Part shown: piece after piece, positions 36,973 to 48,286 of the stretch
How the letters are laid out: every line of letters starts with the position of its first letter
How positions within the stretch are numbered: position 1 is the stretch's first letter
Assembly: GCA_008360955.1 (NCBI GenBank)
Contig: LUCM01002958.1
Coordinates: forward strand, 25,239-89,238
DNA: 64,000 nucleotides
DNA from: Fasciolopsis buskii
Taxonomy: Eukaryota; Platyhelminthes; Trematoda; Plagiorchiida; Fasciolidae
Reading direction: 5' to 3'
Position numbers and translations under genes: made by a program
Notes under the pieces: model-generated
The model's input: the letters and a program-made list of their open reading frames with translations, nothing else
Databases searched by the model: none
Told to the model about the DNA's origin: nothing

Positions 36973-39793
36973 TGACAAGACAAATATTCACAAAAGCATA
37001 TGACCGACCTCTCGTTCAGTGCCGGTCATCAGCTATACGTACCCGAACTTTTGTTCCCTAACGATCCTCATACTTTTACTACTCGTAGTCTTAGGCTTCA
37101 TTGCAGTACCATCTGCATCGACAGAAATGTGTACAGGCGAAGACCTGAATTAATAAACAATAGTATTTTATCTCCATAGTGTACTGGACTTCACAATAGC
37201 CCATTGAAACAAATGAAGGCGGCCAGACAGGTTTACAGACGAGGCAATTCGGTAGGAATCTGACGGTGAATAAATTTGCTTAATCACTCTCTCAGGAGGA
37301 TTGTTGTGTCGCCATTGCCTAACGAAGCTGATAACCGGGAACATCTGACAGCTGCAACAAATATATTTGTCCACTCACAAAGATTATCATGGAACAAATG
37401 CCGATTGTTGGTGAATACGACGGGACGAGCCCTCCCGGAACAGACTCCCGATTACGCGTACAGTTTCCGACAGCCGGGTATGACTTTTGGCACTCGCGAC
37501 GAACAGGTTTCGACGACTCCACACTGTCTCTAAAAATGGCCTCTTTACTCACACGCCTTGCTTGTGGCGCAAAAATGATTGTAGTGAGATAGTTCATTCT
37601 CATTTAGACCGATAGCAACTCAATTCTGGTGAATCTTCTGGAAGTACTTTGAAACATCGTCACCGACACATTCGAATTTCATAATCTTTCAGGCTGTCTG
37701 CTACTGACAGTTTAGCCAGTAGGTAGATGAGTGTTTTGTTTCCATTTGGCCTACTTTGTGTTCACTCTGCAACATGATTGCTACCGTCCACGTGTCATGC
37801 AGTTTTGTTGGTTCATCCATGATATACGGACTAGGGTTCATAATGATTAGTCAGACATCTGTTCATCCGGTATGCTGGTGAGTGGACCTCAAAGATAGGC
37901 CGCGTCTGTTGGACAAGCCGTGTTATGAAACGGTAGGAAGTTGACATCGGTTCAAAAATGTCCCTGAAATTAGGTCTTAAACAAAGTACTAGTCACCATT
38001 CAGCCAGTTCATGGTTAAATATTTTGCCGACGTCAATCAACTCTAGGTTCACACGTTTCCCACAGCAGTGCAACAGTGATGCTCGTGATTGTGGACCAAT
38101 GGTTTCATTCACACCTTACCTGTTCAAACAACCAACCATTGAAAAGTCCTTATACAATTCAGCTAATCACACTCATCAAATGTGCTGGACAGTCGATATC
38201 AACGATACACGTGACCACTTAGTCTGTTTTCATGCTGCATAAGCTTTAGATTTCCGGCTTAATTTGAACATAGCTACTTTGCTTGTTCGCAGTTATCTCT
38301 CACGGAAACTGGATAATCAAATGCCAACAATCGGGAGATAATACAGAAATTCGCACATTGATACACCAGAGCGCCTAGATAGGCAAGTACAGAGAATCTG
38401 ATAGGTCATTTCCGAAACGAGTTAGTCACACGAATACCAGAAGCAGATCATCTATGGCCAGGTTGGAACTTGTCAGGTTTTCGGGACTTGGTCGGAGACC
38501 AGCGTGAACGTTACCCGAAATAAGGACAATCAAAAGGCTACTGTGACCCAGAAAAACCAAGGAAAACTATTCACTTAGTTTGCACTTAAAGCAAGCTCGT
38601 TAGAGAAAGTGCTTATGATCAATAATCGGGACCAAAATTGACCAAAATTGCTGATTAATTTGGTGGAACGGGATGAAATTAAAAAAAAACGAGACGGTGG
38701 AGTAAACAAACCAGGACTACTGTGATTTTTTCGTCTTAGTAAGCTTCCAACTAATGCCGTTCCGATCCTCATTTTGAACTCTCGTTCGGTTCTCGTCTGT
38801 CTAACATAATGGTAGAGGAAGGTCTAGGTTCAGTCGCAGTCGTATTTGTCTAAATCGTTACGATTAACCTAATACGTCTAAAGTGTCTTCGAATTCAGTC
38901 TACGTGAAATTAAATTCTTTGCCATCTGATCGAATTTTGGGGCATTAGGAGTCTCACGAAAATTGACCTTTGTCCACTTGAAATTGTCATTTTTCTCATT
39001 TGTCATGAGATCCGTTTTGCCAAGAATCAGTCTCAAAGTAAGACAAGTCTTTCAATCACGTTGGTCATAAGCATGCTATTTAAAGATCAGTCTGCAATAT
39101 CCAATATCTATTCGTTACACACTTACGGGGCAACATGAAATTAATGGCCTATCACCGGGATTTCATTTGAATCATTAGAGGTGTGAATAGATGTTAAGTA
39201 GATTTGAGAATTTCGTGGTGATTGTTCGAAAGTTTTTTGTTAGCAAACCTTCAAACATGGCGAAATTCTGAACTTATGAGTAGTTTATTGTCAGTAGTGT
39301 GTTTTATCAACCATTGACGTTCTTACGGATTCAAAGAAGATTCTGCTGAGAAATTAACAAAGGAGTGCACCGGTACGGAGATGGCTGGACAAGAGAGCAC
39401 AGGGTACGCACACCTGATGAGCGGCAGTAACCGTGAAACCGGTGGTGTACTTCCGAGGCATTTTTGTCCATCCATCCGCATGCGAAACATGCTAGTGGCA
39501 ACAAAAATAATTGCCGTTCAAATTTATTTATACATTATACGAAACAACTGACATAAAGACAAAAGACTAAGAAGTGTTAGCATGCATACTTCGGTCTGTT
39601 GACTAGAAACTACCATTTACTCATGGCGTGTGGGTCTCTTAGGGTGGCAAGGATATCCAGCATTTTCCACCCCCGAAGCTGCGCCTTCACCACCTGGACG
39701 ATTATAAACCGTCGGAAGCCACCAGCAGGAGCTAAGACACATGCTAATATCTGGCATCGTTCAGTGTATCCATATTTGTCATCTTCAACTCAC

Positions 39794-40163
39794 CTCTATT
39801 ATCTATCCCATTCTCAACCAATGCCTCGCCAACCCCGTATCCGTCATCCCTCACCAATCGTCGATGAACCATCAACTCGACTTGGCCATCGCTAAGGCTC
39901 GTTCCACCTTGAGCACGATCCGTGTACACGACAAATCCCATGGCCGGAAATTCCTGCGAAAATTTCCCCGATCGAGTCCAATAGGTTTGTTTTTTGCCTT
40001 TTAGGATAATACGGCTAAGTATTGGATAATAGTTCCCGGCAACAGGTTGAGTCTCGCTATAGGTTTTGTTCATATTCCAGTCCGGTCGTTTATTGCGTAC
40101 TCGCCTGATAAGACGACGTCCGGCGGAGTCCGTGAAAAATTCCCCTGTACGCGGATAGATGAT
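39794..40163 (-). CDS. MAN2B1: Lysosomal alpha-mannosidase, third exon in window
   Basis: 370 bases. The acceptor is TTTAATTCAG ending at 40164 and the donor is AGAG|GTGAGTTG at 39794/39793. The exon starts in phase 0 with [17 protein letters not shown] and ends in phase 1 after ENGIDNR. Strong family landmarks are [40 protein letters not shown] and [10 protein letters not shown], all characteristic of lysosomal alpha-mannosidases; this part forms the beta-rich region after the helical bundle. One oddity is that, between the [11 protein letters not shown] and YTDRAQGG landmarks, the exon has about 16 residues more than the human enzyme as I remember it. The extra stretch is basic and aromatic ([16 protein letters not shown]) and is open in frame. 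Removing it as a mini-intron with GC-AG ends would break the frame. Confidence 0.93.
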
Positions 40164-40431
40164 CTGAATTAAAAATTGTTCACTTAGGTGAAATAAGTTT
40201 TACCATTTCCCAAATGTGTCCGAAGAACGGTAACTCTCACGAAGAAGCTGTTAAAGCTAGGATATTCAAGGTTAATTGCATTAGTTGCCAAACTGGAAGG
40301 CACACAGAAAATTACAGAAAAGAACTTTTGGAGTATGAGATTTGTTCGCAGGTCAATAGTGCAATTTCATCGTTGAAAGTATCATTAGGAAATCCTGGAA
40401 TAGCTTCATACCTGTTTTATCCGTCTTGTTA

Positions 40432-40735
40432 GCAATCAACAGCAGCGTATATCCAACGCGTTCAGATTGGGACTTGAACCTAGAACTCGAACCAGCATCA
40501 TTCGAACGGCTTAACGATTGTCCCGTCCGGGTAAGCTTCCGTCGATTTGTTTAAACTGACCACATGACGTAGCACGAACACGTTACTGATTTGTATGGCC
40601 ACGGGTTGCTGGTACACTATAATCGTCTCGCGCTGATACATTACTTCTAAGCAGGTAACTTCAATATGACGACCATTTCAAATAACACTTGCAGAGCTTG
40701 ACTTCTTTACCAATGTAGTAGATTAAGTAGTTTTG
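40432..40735 (-). mobile_element. Family-B element, diverged head and internal part
   Basis: Begins with remnants of the left arm (GTTAGCAATCAACAGCAGCG), then the decayed tRNA-like head (GATTGGGACTTGAACC), then the family-B internal segment (GACCACATGACGTAGCAC, GTTACTGATTTG, ACTTCTAAGCAGGTAACTTC, TTGCAGAGCTTGA). The right arm is absent. Confidence 0.7.
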
Positions 40736-41129
40736 AGTGACCTGAGTGACGGTGCCGTAGTTCAGTTGGTGGACAACAAGTGACACTGGCTTACGATTGG
40801 CGTCTGTGTGAGCATTCAAGCTTTGTCTGGATCAGAGTGATATTCACATATAGATATATTGAACATTTGACTAACCCGTACGGTCTTAGATCAAAAAATC
40901 TTGATCTAGTGTGCCGGTGCACCTGTTGATGATTACACATGAGGCCTGATTGACAGCAGTATACGCTTGCACACACACACATAGACCTAGGCAAATATTT
41001 GTGCACAACCGGTTTTACTGGAAAAAAATTTTACACTGAAAGGGGTGAATTTCACAATCAAAAGATATGGTGTGCAGGGAGATCGTGTGAGAAACATGCA
41101 ATTAAGATTCAGCATACTGAAACTGCTTT

Positions 41130-43500
41130 TCAAAGTTGAAAAATTGTGGCTTGTTGGAAAACCGGAAAGAGGACGAGTGTTTCAAATTGTTGCAATGCAT
41201 GGAATGAAGTAAGATTGACCAAGTGGACGGACTTTTGTCGAACAGCGTTCAAGAAAAGTAGGAAAAGCAAGGTAATCTTTGCCTCAAAAATAATTTCAAT
41301 ATCCTGGTATCGGTTACATTTGAGTTTTGTATAAAGCAGAATAGGGGCGAGCGTAACAAAAGCGTCTAGCGACAAGAGAACCAATTTTCGCGTCATATGA
41401 GAGATGAGTGCTAAAGCAGGGAAGAATTTGGGCATAAGCCTGGTAGTGAAAATGATTCGGTGAAACGAACGTGAGTCACGTCGAAATTCAACTGAGGAGA
41501 ATAAGAGAAGCGCTTGAGTGAAATAGAAAGGACAGAACTCCTGGGTAAAATGAGACAAGCAGGAGTGAAAGATCTTAAAGTAGAGATTCGTCCTACCCCG
41601 GAAGTAAGTGAGACATTTGGAGTAATACTGTCACGATCGACGTTGATAGTGACTTAGCGAGAGACTGGTATCAATGGAAAAACAGTGAGAGGGTAAAAGG
41701 CTGAAGTAAGAAGGTGGGATCAAGTGTTGAACCTGGGGAATACCAGATTTCCTAGGGAACGACTAAGATACAATCACACCGATTACGACAGAGATGGTTC
41801 GCTTTCCCGGGGAAACAAAATCCAAGAAAATAGAACCGGATGGATTTGGAACGAAGACAATTTTGACAACAAACCTTTGTGCGAATTCGGCCGTAGGCTT
41901 TTCGTGAGTTTCTGATCCAGGAGCTTGGCGTTTGGACCAGAACCTTGCGAAAACCAACAATCTGAAGTACTATCCATACAAAATTTGCAAATCACTGAGA
42001 TCGATCGTAAATCTTAGAGCTGTCCAGTACTTATTGAGTGCAGCCAAGCAGCAGTGTGAGACCGTGTGTAGAATGACGCAGGTGGAACTCATATTGCCGT
42101 TCAGCAAATCTTGGAGTTCAAGAAATAGAAGCCAATCGTCATAGTCGATGGATTCGAAACCCTTGAAATCAAGGAAGCAATAGCGATGGAGTCAGAAAGA
42201 TCTTCATTTTCTGGAACTAAAAACAATTACCTTCTTCCATAGAGTGAGAAATCTATATTGCTTAGGAGAGGTGAGAAGACAGCGTGATATAAGGGCTAGC
42301 TCTGAAGCACATTGTTAATACGCTGTTGGGAATATTATCCAAACTAGGAGGTTTGGAAAGTCCGAGTTAGAAGGAGCTCAGTGGATCTGTTTTCCTAATT
42401 ATGACAGGAAGAAAAACAATTGGCAACGTAAAAAGAAAGGCCGTAAAGCTAGCCTAACAAACGGAATGAAGTTTGAAGTAAACCGGGAGGCAATTCTTCG
42501 GCTTGGTCAAACGAATAACATACGAGAGATCCGGAAGAATCGTGAATATGAGAAAAGTTGAAAGGACAGAAATGACAGAATATCGTCTTTGCACGTGACC
42601 AAATTGATCGGCTATCGGCGGCAGATGAGGTTAATTGTCCAGCTTTTTCACGTGCGAAATAACTTTTGGCCTTCAGTGTGGTGGTCGAGCATTTGTTCCT
42701 AGCTGGGGTCAATTTGATCGACATTGCGTCTGAGTCTGATACGGGTGTCTCATTAGTTGTCCGTGGTTGCGTTTGATGGACCGAACTGCACAAATGGCAA
42801 TCAGCTCACCAGCGTGAATGCATTCTGGTCGTATGAGGCAGCGGTTTAGTGCAGATAGCGAGTTCAGATTAAGATCGCTTTTATCTCGTTGGCTACAGGC
42901 TGCCAGATGACAATAACTTAAGTGGAACGCAAGAGTACGAATATACAAAGTGATAAGGTCATATCATGAGTTGTGCTAACCAATGAGAATGGGATGTTTG
43001 GATTCGACGACACATCAACCTGGGCAAGTCTATTAGACGAGGTGGACCAATCAGAACGTAGCGCGGACAACCGGTGAAGTAACGAGAATCACAGGCACAA
43101 GTATGCGTAGAAGATAACTGGTTAATTTACGTTGCTATTTAATAAATTGAAATTTTGTGCCAGTTCAACTGTTTGTCCGCGTTTGAGTTAGTGGCAACGG
43201 ACGACATCGATCTAGGAGTAAGACTGACTGATTGGAGAGCAGACGTTCGGAACAATCATAATCCATCGCACAATGTGCATACCTAGGCAAACAGTTTCAG
43301 TGAAGTCAGCACCATACACGAGGACTTCAGGTACAAAATCGCAATCGTTCCAAAGGGTAACAGGCCCGAAAGTAATGAAGTCCATCCTGGAGTTAAAACG
43401 AACCAATCGCTTGATGAACCGAGAGAAAACAGGAATGTGATATTAGAAAATGATTGGAAGAATGGATGCACGAATGAAATCAAGGGTGTGTACCCGGTCA
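41130..43500 (-). mobile_element. Decayed CR1/Jockey-like non-LTR retrotransposon
   Basis: Minus-strand frames carry scattered pieces in retroelement order. At 42793-42449 a YFAREKAGQL...SIWSRAKTI...DSSGSLVCYSFDQAEEL stretch resembles the linker between endonuclease and reverse transcriptase. Near 42170-42110 a LDFKGFESIDYDDWLLFL-like stretch resembles RT block A, and near 41900-41800 a LLSKLSSFQIHPVLFSWI stretch resembles the following RT helix. The 142-codon frame at 41558-41130 may be a remnant of the C-terminal region. Frames shift repeatedly, so the element is dead. The boundaries are approximate and the plus strand is purine-rich throughout. Confidence 0.6.
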
Positions 43501-43834
43501 CCAAGTCGAACCAAGGATGACTGTAGGAATGTCAACCAGCAACGAGTTAACGGCAGTTTAGCACCTCGATACCTCACTACCAGTTTTCACTGAGCCGTTA
43601 AGAGCCAGTAGTCCAGAATCGTCTGGTGGCTGAATTGTTCCACTCAAAATCGTTCAGTTCACATTCAGTTCTCGTTAAAATTCAGTAAATAATGCCGTAA
43701 TTGGTTTAGTCTGTCTCTTTTCCAACAACGTGTTCGTTTTCGCTACTATATCCGAGACTAATCTTTTGAAGAACCATCCGCTTGCGCAAAAACAACCTAC
43801 CTGGTTCTGAAGGTGAAATTCCATCCCCGACAAC

Positions 43835-43999
43835 TTGGTAACGGACGATCACCTCACGACTGAATTGAAACCGCTGATCTGGAATCGGACCGACAATCCA
43901 TTCGGTTTCCAATTCCTGATTGTTGTACAGTCGGATGATTAGAGTGGCCCAGTCGTTGTATTTCAAATGCACCTCGCGTACACAATCTCCTTTATAGTC
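43835..43999 (-). CDS. MAN2B1: Lysosomal alpha-mannosidase, second exon in window
   Basis: 165 bases, 55 codons, phase 0 at both ends. The acceptor is CGATTTCCAG ending at 44000. The peptide runs DYKGDCVREVHLKYNDW...LETEWIVGPIPD...REVIVRYQ; EVH, TLIIRLY, EWIVGPIP and EVIVRY are family landmarks. The end was chosen at the weak donor CAA|GTTGTC (43835/43834). This joins in frame to [15 protein letters not shown] and gives exactly the nine-residue spacing between the RY and FFTD landmarks expected from the human enzyme. A better-looking donor, CAG|GTAGGT at 43801/43800, lies 34 bases further on but leaves phase 1 and would frameshift the next exon. Confidence 0.88.
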
Positions 44000-46919
44000 C
44001 TGGAAATCGTATGGGAAAACAGATTGCAGCTAAATCTCGTAATCGGCTAGATTTTTCACGGACCAATGTTCAAAGCCTAAAGTGATTTCGAATTTAATCT
44101 GATTACAAATTTCTCAGCCATGTCTTAAAAAAAATAAGATCTATTACATAAACAAGAAAGCTTGTCCAACAGGGAAAGCATTCACAGGACCAACTTCATG
44201 AGCAGTTGTTGGACTCCTTCTACTCCGAATGTAACTACAAAACGTAAGCACTTGGCTAACAGTTGGGCAGAAACGTTTGAACGTGTGAAAATTGTCCATT
44301 ATCGTGTCAGGAACACAAATCTGGCGAACAATTGTCTTGGAAATTTCTAAAGTTCACCTAATCAGTTTAGCATCAGTAATGTTCTTCGAAGCATCGGCTA
44401 CTCGAAAGGGTTTATGAGGAACAATGTGAATGGTAGAAAATTTGACAAACCCGAAATGTCCTCGATCAAAAGGAGAGGGCTATTTACCATCTTAACATGG
44501 CCCCGAACGTTGAATGTCGCGAAATTGCATCGCTCATTCAAGGACTGCCGTTGATAAGCTAACGTGATAGGAGCAAATTGCCCAACCTGAGCGCCTGTAC
44601 AGCAGTGTATTCGTCCAGGCCCGTCTAAGGCGCCTTCAGGTCGATCGACTGGATCGAGGGGACACTGCTCAGGCTGGCTTAATCAGGGCGGATCAAGGAC
44701 CATATTTAGCGCTATTTTAGCACATCTAATGGAATTTGATCACTGTAGAGAACCCAAACAAGCGCTTAGGGTCAACTGCTAAGTGTTCCTTGGGGGATCC
44801 AAGCGCATCCGGCCAAGAACCCCCGAGAATGCTGAAGCGAAGAGTGATAAACTTGTTTAGACTGTCTGAACTCGCTCCTGAACCATTCAGCCCGACATTT
44901 TTCCAATGATGACTTGTTAGAATGAGAGGCGACCATTGCTCGTCCGAATCTCTGTAATCCCTCCACGAAATGTGCTATCGGAGTTTAGTTTTTTTGCATA
45001 ATTTCAATATCTCGTTTCGTAAAATAGTAAAATTCAGGCTGCACATCCCATGTGAATATCGAAAAGCACCTGATGACTTCACGCGAAGTTTAGACTCTAG
45101 ACCAGGTCGTACGATCAAAATTGAGTCACATAGTTCAGTCGGACTTTTCAATCGGCCAGTGGAGGTAGTCGGACTTCACAAAAGTCTGTACTTACACAAA
45201 AATCCAGACATATTTTGCTAAGTGATAAAAGCTTCTTGTTCAATTCATCGTTCTACAAATGCGACTCCGTCAAAGGTGCTGCACGTCACCCTTCATGAGG
45301 ATAATGCTTTGTTTGATCAGTTTAATTTGGTAATGCCTATAGCCCATGGTACTGTATTGCATCATATTATATTGTATTACAGAATTCTTAAATTGCAGTT
45401 AAGAGCAAAATGGATTATTAAACAGAATAAGATCAAACCAACACTATAGACATGTAAACATATAAACGGTGAACACTAAGTGAACTAGTTTCACTTTTGA
45501 AAGTTGGAATGCCGCTCTCTCTCTCGCGACTTCTTTCGTCTCGACTAGAATGCCTAGCGGAATTGTGACAGACATTAATGGGAGAGAAAATCAGTTTATA
45601 GGTTGAACGAGTAAAAGCATATGAATTGCCGAAAGACAAACAGATGTATTTGAAAAGTTTTCGCACACCTTGATCTGGCGAGCAACAGAGTAAAAATGGA
45701 GAGAAATATTGCAGGACAAAAGAAGTGATGACGATTTGCCTTGCACCAAACTGCCTCAGTCTGCTACCGTTAGCATAAGAAACAGCTCATTTCAATAAAA
45801 GTTCGGGCGGTGATCTTCATATTTGGGCGGTAGACATACTTTGTTTTATCGTACTTCGATATGAAGAAAAAATTTACCAACTCTTTCGGTCACAACAAAT
45901 ATGCCGATTTTTAAATCACGCGCCTATCGACTGACAAATCCAAGCCTTGTTAGTTATAGGCAGGCTAATTTCCGACTACTGCTCTAATTCATGGTTGGAC
46001 AACTCTTTTTTTTGTTTGCAGAAAGCGTGCTAGTGGAATTTCGATTTCTTTACCAATCATTTTTTGTCAAACGAATTCTAACGATAAAATTCTGTTTCGT
46101 TCGTTACTTCTACAATGCATGGGTATATTACGCCGTGTGGGTACTCAAAGAGTGCATGACCAAAACAAATATCTAATTTTGTGCAATGGGATTCAGTTTA
46201 TACTTCTTTGCTAACATGTAATGTGTTGGAGAAAGACAAGACGTTATATCTTCAGTGCCTTTGTTGGACCGTCACCCACGGTCCACGTTACAATAGCTTC
46301 TACTGGACTAAGGAGAACCGGATCCCAAGGATTTGAGAACATTAATTTTGGCTCTGCTGCCTTGCTGATCAACTCATTCAACAAATGACTAAAGGCAAAG
46401 TGCCCTCACTCAACTGCGTACATCAAACTGGACAACCTGATTGTTCAGCCCCATATAGACGATAAAACCAGGAGAGCTGAAATATCTAGTGATCCCTACA
46501 CAAAGCCGCTTTTTCTCTACCCTTCTTTTAGCATTGCTTTCTGTTTTCCAGCACTTTTGATGGGTGAACAATAACGAATTGAAAAAAGATGATAAAGCCG
46601 GTGGGTAGTTCAAAACAGGTCATTACCGTTTTTCGCGAATTCTAAATTTTGGCATTGTCACACCAAGAGTTACAAACAGAAGTTGTGAATATGTCGACTT
46701 ACACTGAATATCTCAACCAGTATGAAAGACGATACAGTTATTATTTTTGGAATTCAAAAGCCTGGCACTTCCTTTTCGGGCTTATGACTCAGATTATGTT
46801 GCTCACATCATACTACTATCTTATTGATCGGTAGTAAAGACAAGATTCATCGGTACCAACAGAAACCGCATCATACCAGTCTATCGTGAAAGGCGTACAA
46901 ACTGTTGGTTTGTTGTTAC
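44000..46919 (-). other. Mannosidase intron (2.9 kb)
   Basis: Donor AAG|GTAACA at 46920/46919 and acceptor CCAG ending at 44000, phase 0. A possible piggyBac-like remnant lies on the plus strand at 46649-46834. Otherwise only short, unassigned frames are present. Confidence 0.85.
46649..46834 (+). pseudogene. Possible piggyBac-like transposase C-terminal remnant
   Basis: A 61-codon frame ending in a stop. Its peptide has the layout of the C-terminal end of piggyBac-type (DDE_Tnp_1_7) transposases: a YxxYxxRYSYYFWNSKAW segment followed by an aromatic/hydrophobic stretch ending SYYYLID. In the family a tyrosine pair, a Lys-Trp and a final Asn-Ser-Tyr-x-Leu-Tyr occur in the same order. The usual Met-Gly-Gly-Val-Asp before it is not visible and no upstream catalytic Asp region was found. 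The resemblance is short and could be chance. Confidence 0.22.
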
Positions 46920-47849
46920 CTTTACTTCTGGATCTGGAAAAGATTGGATGACATAGCCAGATTTAGGTAAGAACACATATGCTCCGGATGGTTGTGGTCC
47001 ATACGTTTCGCCGTAATAGTACATCATTTGCATTATAATATTTTGTGTTGCTCCACTGGTGTGGTTTGCGATCACAGTAACCGGTCGAGGGCCGTGGTTT
47101 GACACTTGTAGGTCATAAAACATCGATCCGGAAGTCCTTGATGACGTTGTGCAACGGGACTTGGAGCCATACCTTTCGGTTCTATAGGAATTTGAAGCCC
47201 ACTGAGGCAGTGTCTTTTCTGTTATGGACAAATAAAGACTGGTAAATCCCACAGGGACCAAAGGCTGTCCATATCCGACTGCATTAAACACAAGATCCAT
47301 ATTATTTTTTGTTATTTTCCTTTCAGGAATATTTCGCACATGTTGCGAAATAGGTATAAGTTGATAGGGCAGTCGATGTCCTACACCCAAATGGGTGAGT
47401 TCCAACCGAATATCCACTTGGTTAGGCTCTTCATTGGGAACGAAAATGGGTAACCTTATCCAAGCGCTTTGTAGACTCCAACCAGTTGGATTGTAAAGCA
47501 TCACATAAACTCCGTTGCCTCCGCTCCCGTTGCTATATGGGCCGCGATACTCCAGTACGTCACAGATGCTCAGGTTCAGCTGATTACAAAATGAAGGCCA
47601 TGGACTCTTGGTCAAATTGTTCAATTCCGGCAGTAATTTGAACATGGATTTTGCAATGATTGCCTCGCTAGCTGTCACAGCTTCGGAGAGAATACGCGCA
47701 TAGTCATGCGCTACATGTTCCTTCTCTGTCCCGGTGACCGCGTCATGATGTTGCATCACACCCATGGCACGACGCAAAGTATCGATTTGATGATCATCGC
47801 CCATGGCATTGTACCCGTAGCTTTGGGCCCGATTTGCGAAATAGTGTAA
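46920..47849 (-). CDS. MAN2B1: Lysosomal alpha-mannosidase, first exon in window (helical bundle, zinc-ligand motif)
   Basis: 930 bases, 310 codons, phase 0 at both ends. The acceptor is a good pyrimidine tract ending GCAACAG at 47850; the exon starts LHYFANRAQSYG. Residues about 30-45 contain AMGVMQHHDAVTGTE. In GH38 enzymes this QHHDA motif carries a histidine that binds the catalytic zinc and an aspartate that contacts the sugar. HVAHDYARIL, CNQLNLSIC and YYGETYGPQPSGAYVFLP are further landmarks of the lysosomal (MAN2B1) rather than Golgi type. Potential N-glycosylation sites include NLT, NLS, NGS and NHT. The enzyme removes alpha-linked mannose from N-glycans in the lysosome. The N-terminal catalytic domain, with the other zinc ligands and the nucleophilic Asp, must be encoded further upstream and was not found. 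Confidence 0.95.
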
Positions 47850-48034
47850 CTGTTGCGGAAGGAGTAGCAGAAGAAAACACGTTGAGTTAACTAATAGACA
47901 CGATCGGTGATTTTGTTTTTGGCCGTGCCTGGTGTTTCTATTGCCAAGAATAATGAAACTGACGTGGTTGTGCTGGATTCAACGAATAATGCATAAAAAC
48001 GGTGTTTCAGCCACTGAAAAAACCAAAAGTATTA

Positions 48035-48203
48035 TTTTTTATTTTTCCTCCTTAATTAATAAAACAATGATGAGCATCATTCTTCAGGAAGGGAGCCGCG
48101 GTCAGCAGAGGGCTATCAATTAGGGGGGTTCACTTGAGGTGTGAGGCTTCGAACTCGTTTACGTCCAAACACCATGACCTTATCCGCCCGGCCACCGCCG
48201 GCT
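48035..48203 (-). mobile_element. Family-A SINE, full length
   Basis: On the minus strand: GGTGGCCGGGCGGATAAGG (A-box region), CGTAAACGAGTTCGAAGCC (mutated B box), GATAGCCCTCTGCTGACCGCGGC, CCTTCCTGAAGAATGATGC and TTAATTAAGGAGGAAAAA. It lies 83 bases from a second copy of opposite orientation, heads facing each other, in what is probably the next intron of the mannosidase gene. Confidence 0.88.
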
Positions 48204-48286
48204 AATTATATCGCATACAAATTCAATAAGCTAGCGTTAACTGTAGAATGAAAACGCGTAGAACAATGGTGGTTCGTTTCTTTGTT

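Larger units (their letters stand above)
34273..39793 (-). other. Mannosidase intron (5.5 kb)
   Basis: GT at 39793-39792 and AG at 34274-34273 on the minus strand, phase 1. It holds an AT/GA microsatellite (34572-34638), the complete family-B element (35051-35523) and a family-A SINE (36795-36972). No other coding sequence was recognised. An open frame at 35692-35949 (minus) has protein-like composition but no known family. Confidence 0.8.
40164..43834 (-). other. Mannosidase intron (3.7 kb)
   Basis: AG at 40165-40164 and the preferred donor GT at 43834-43833 on the minus strand, phase 0. It contains a family-B copy (40432-40735) and a decayed non-LTR retrotransposon in the same orientation as the gene (about 41130-43500). 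A tRNA-like A-box string (TAGTTCAGTTGG) near 40760 has no matching B box. Confidence 0.7.

Noticed and set aside
40750..40830. tRNA-like start (TAGTTCAGTTGG)
   Set aside because: No B box follows at the right distance and no second copy was seen.
43787..43801. Extending mannosidase exon 2 to the stronger donor CAG|GTAGGT
   Set aside because: The resulting phase 1 does not match the phase-0 start of the next exon and would add residues that upset the family's spacing.
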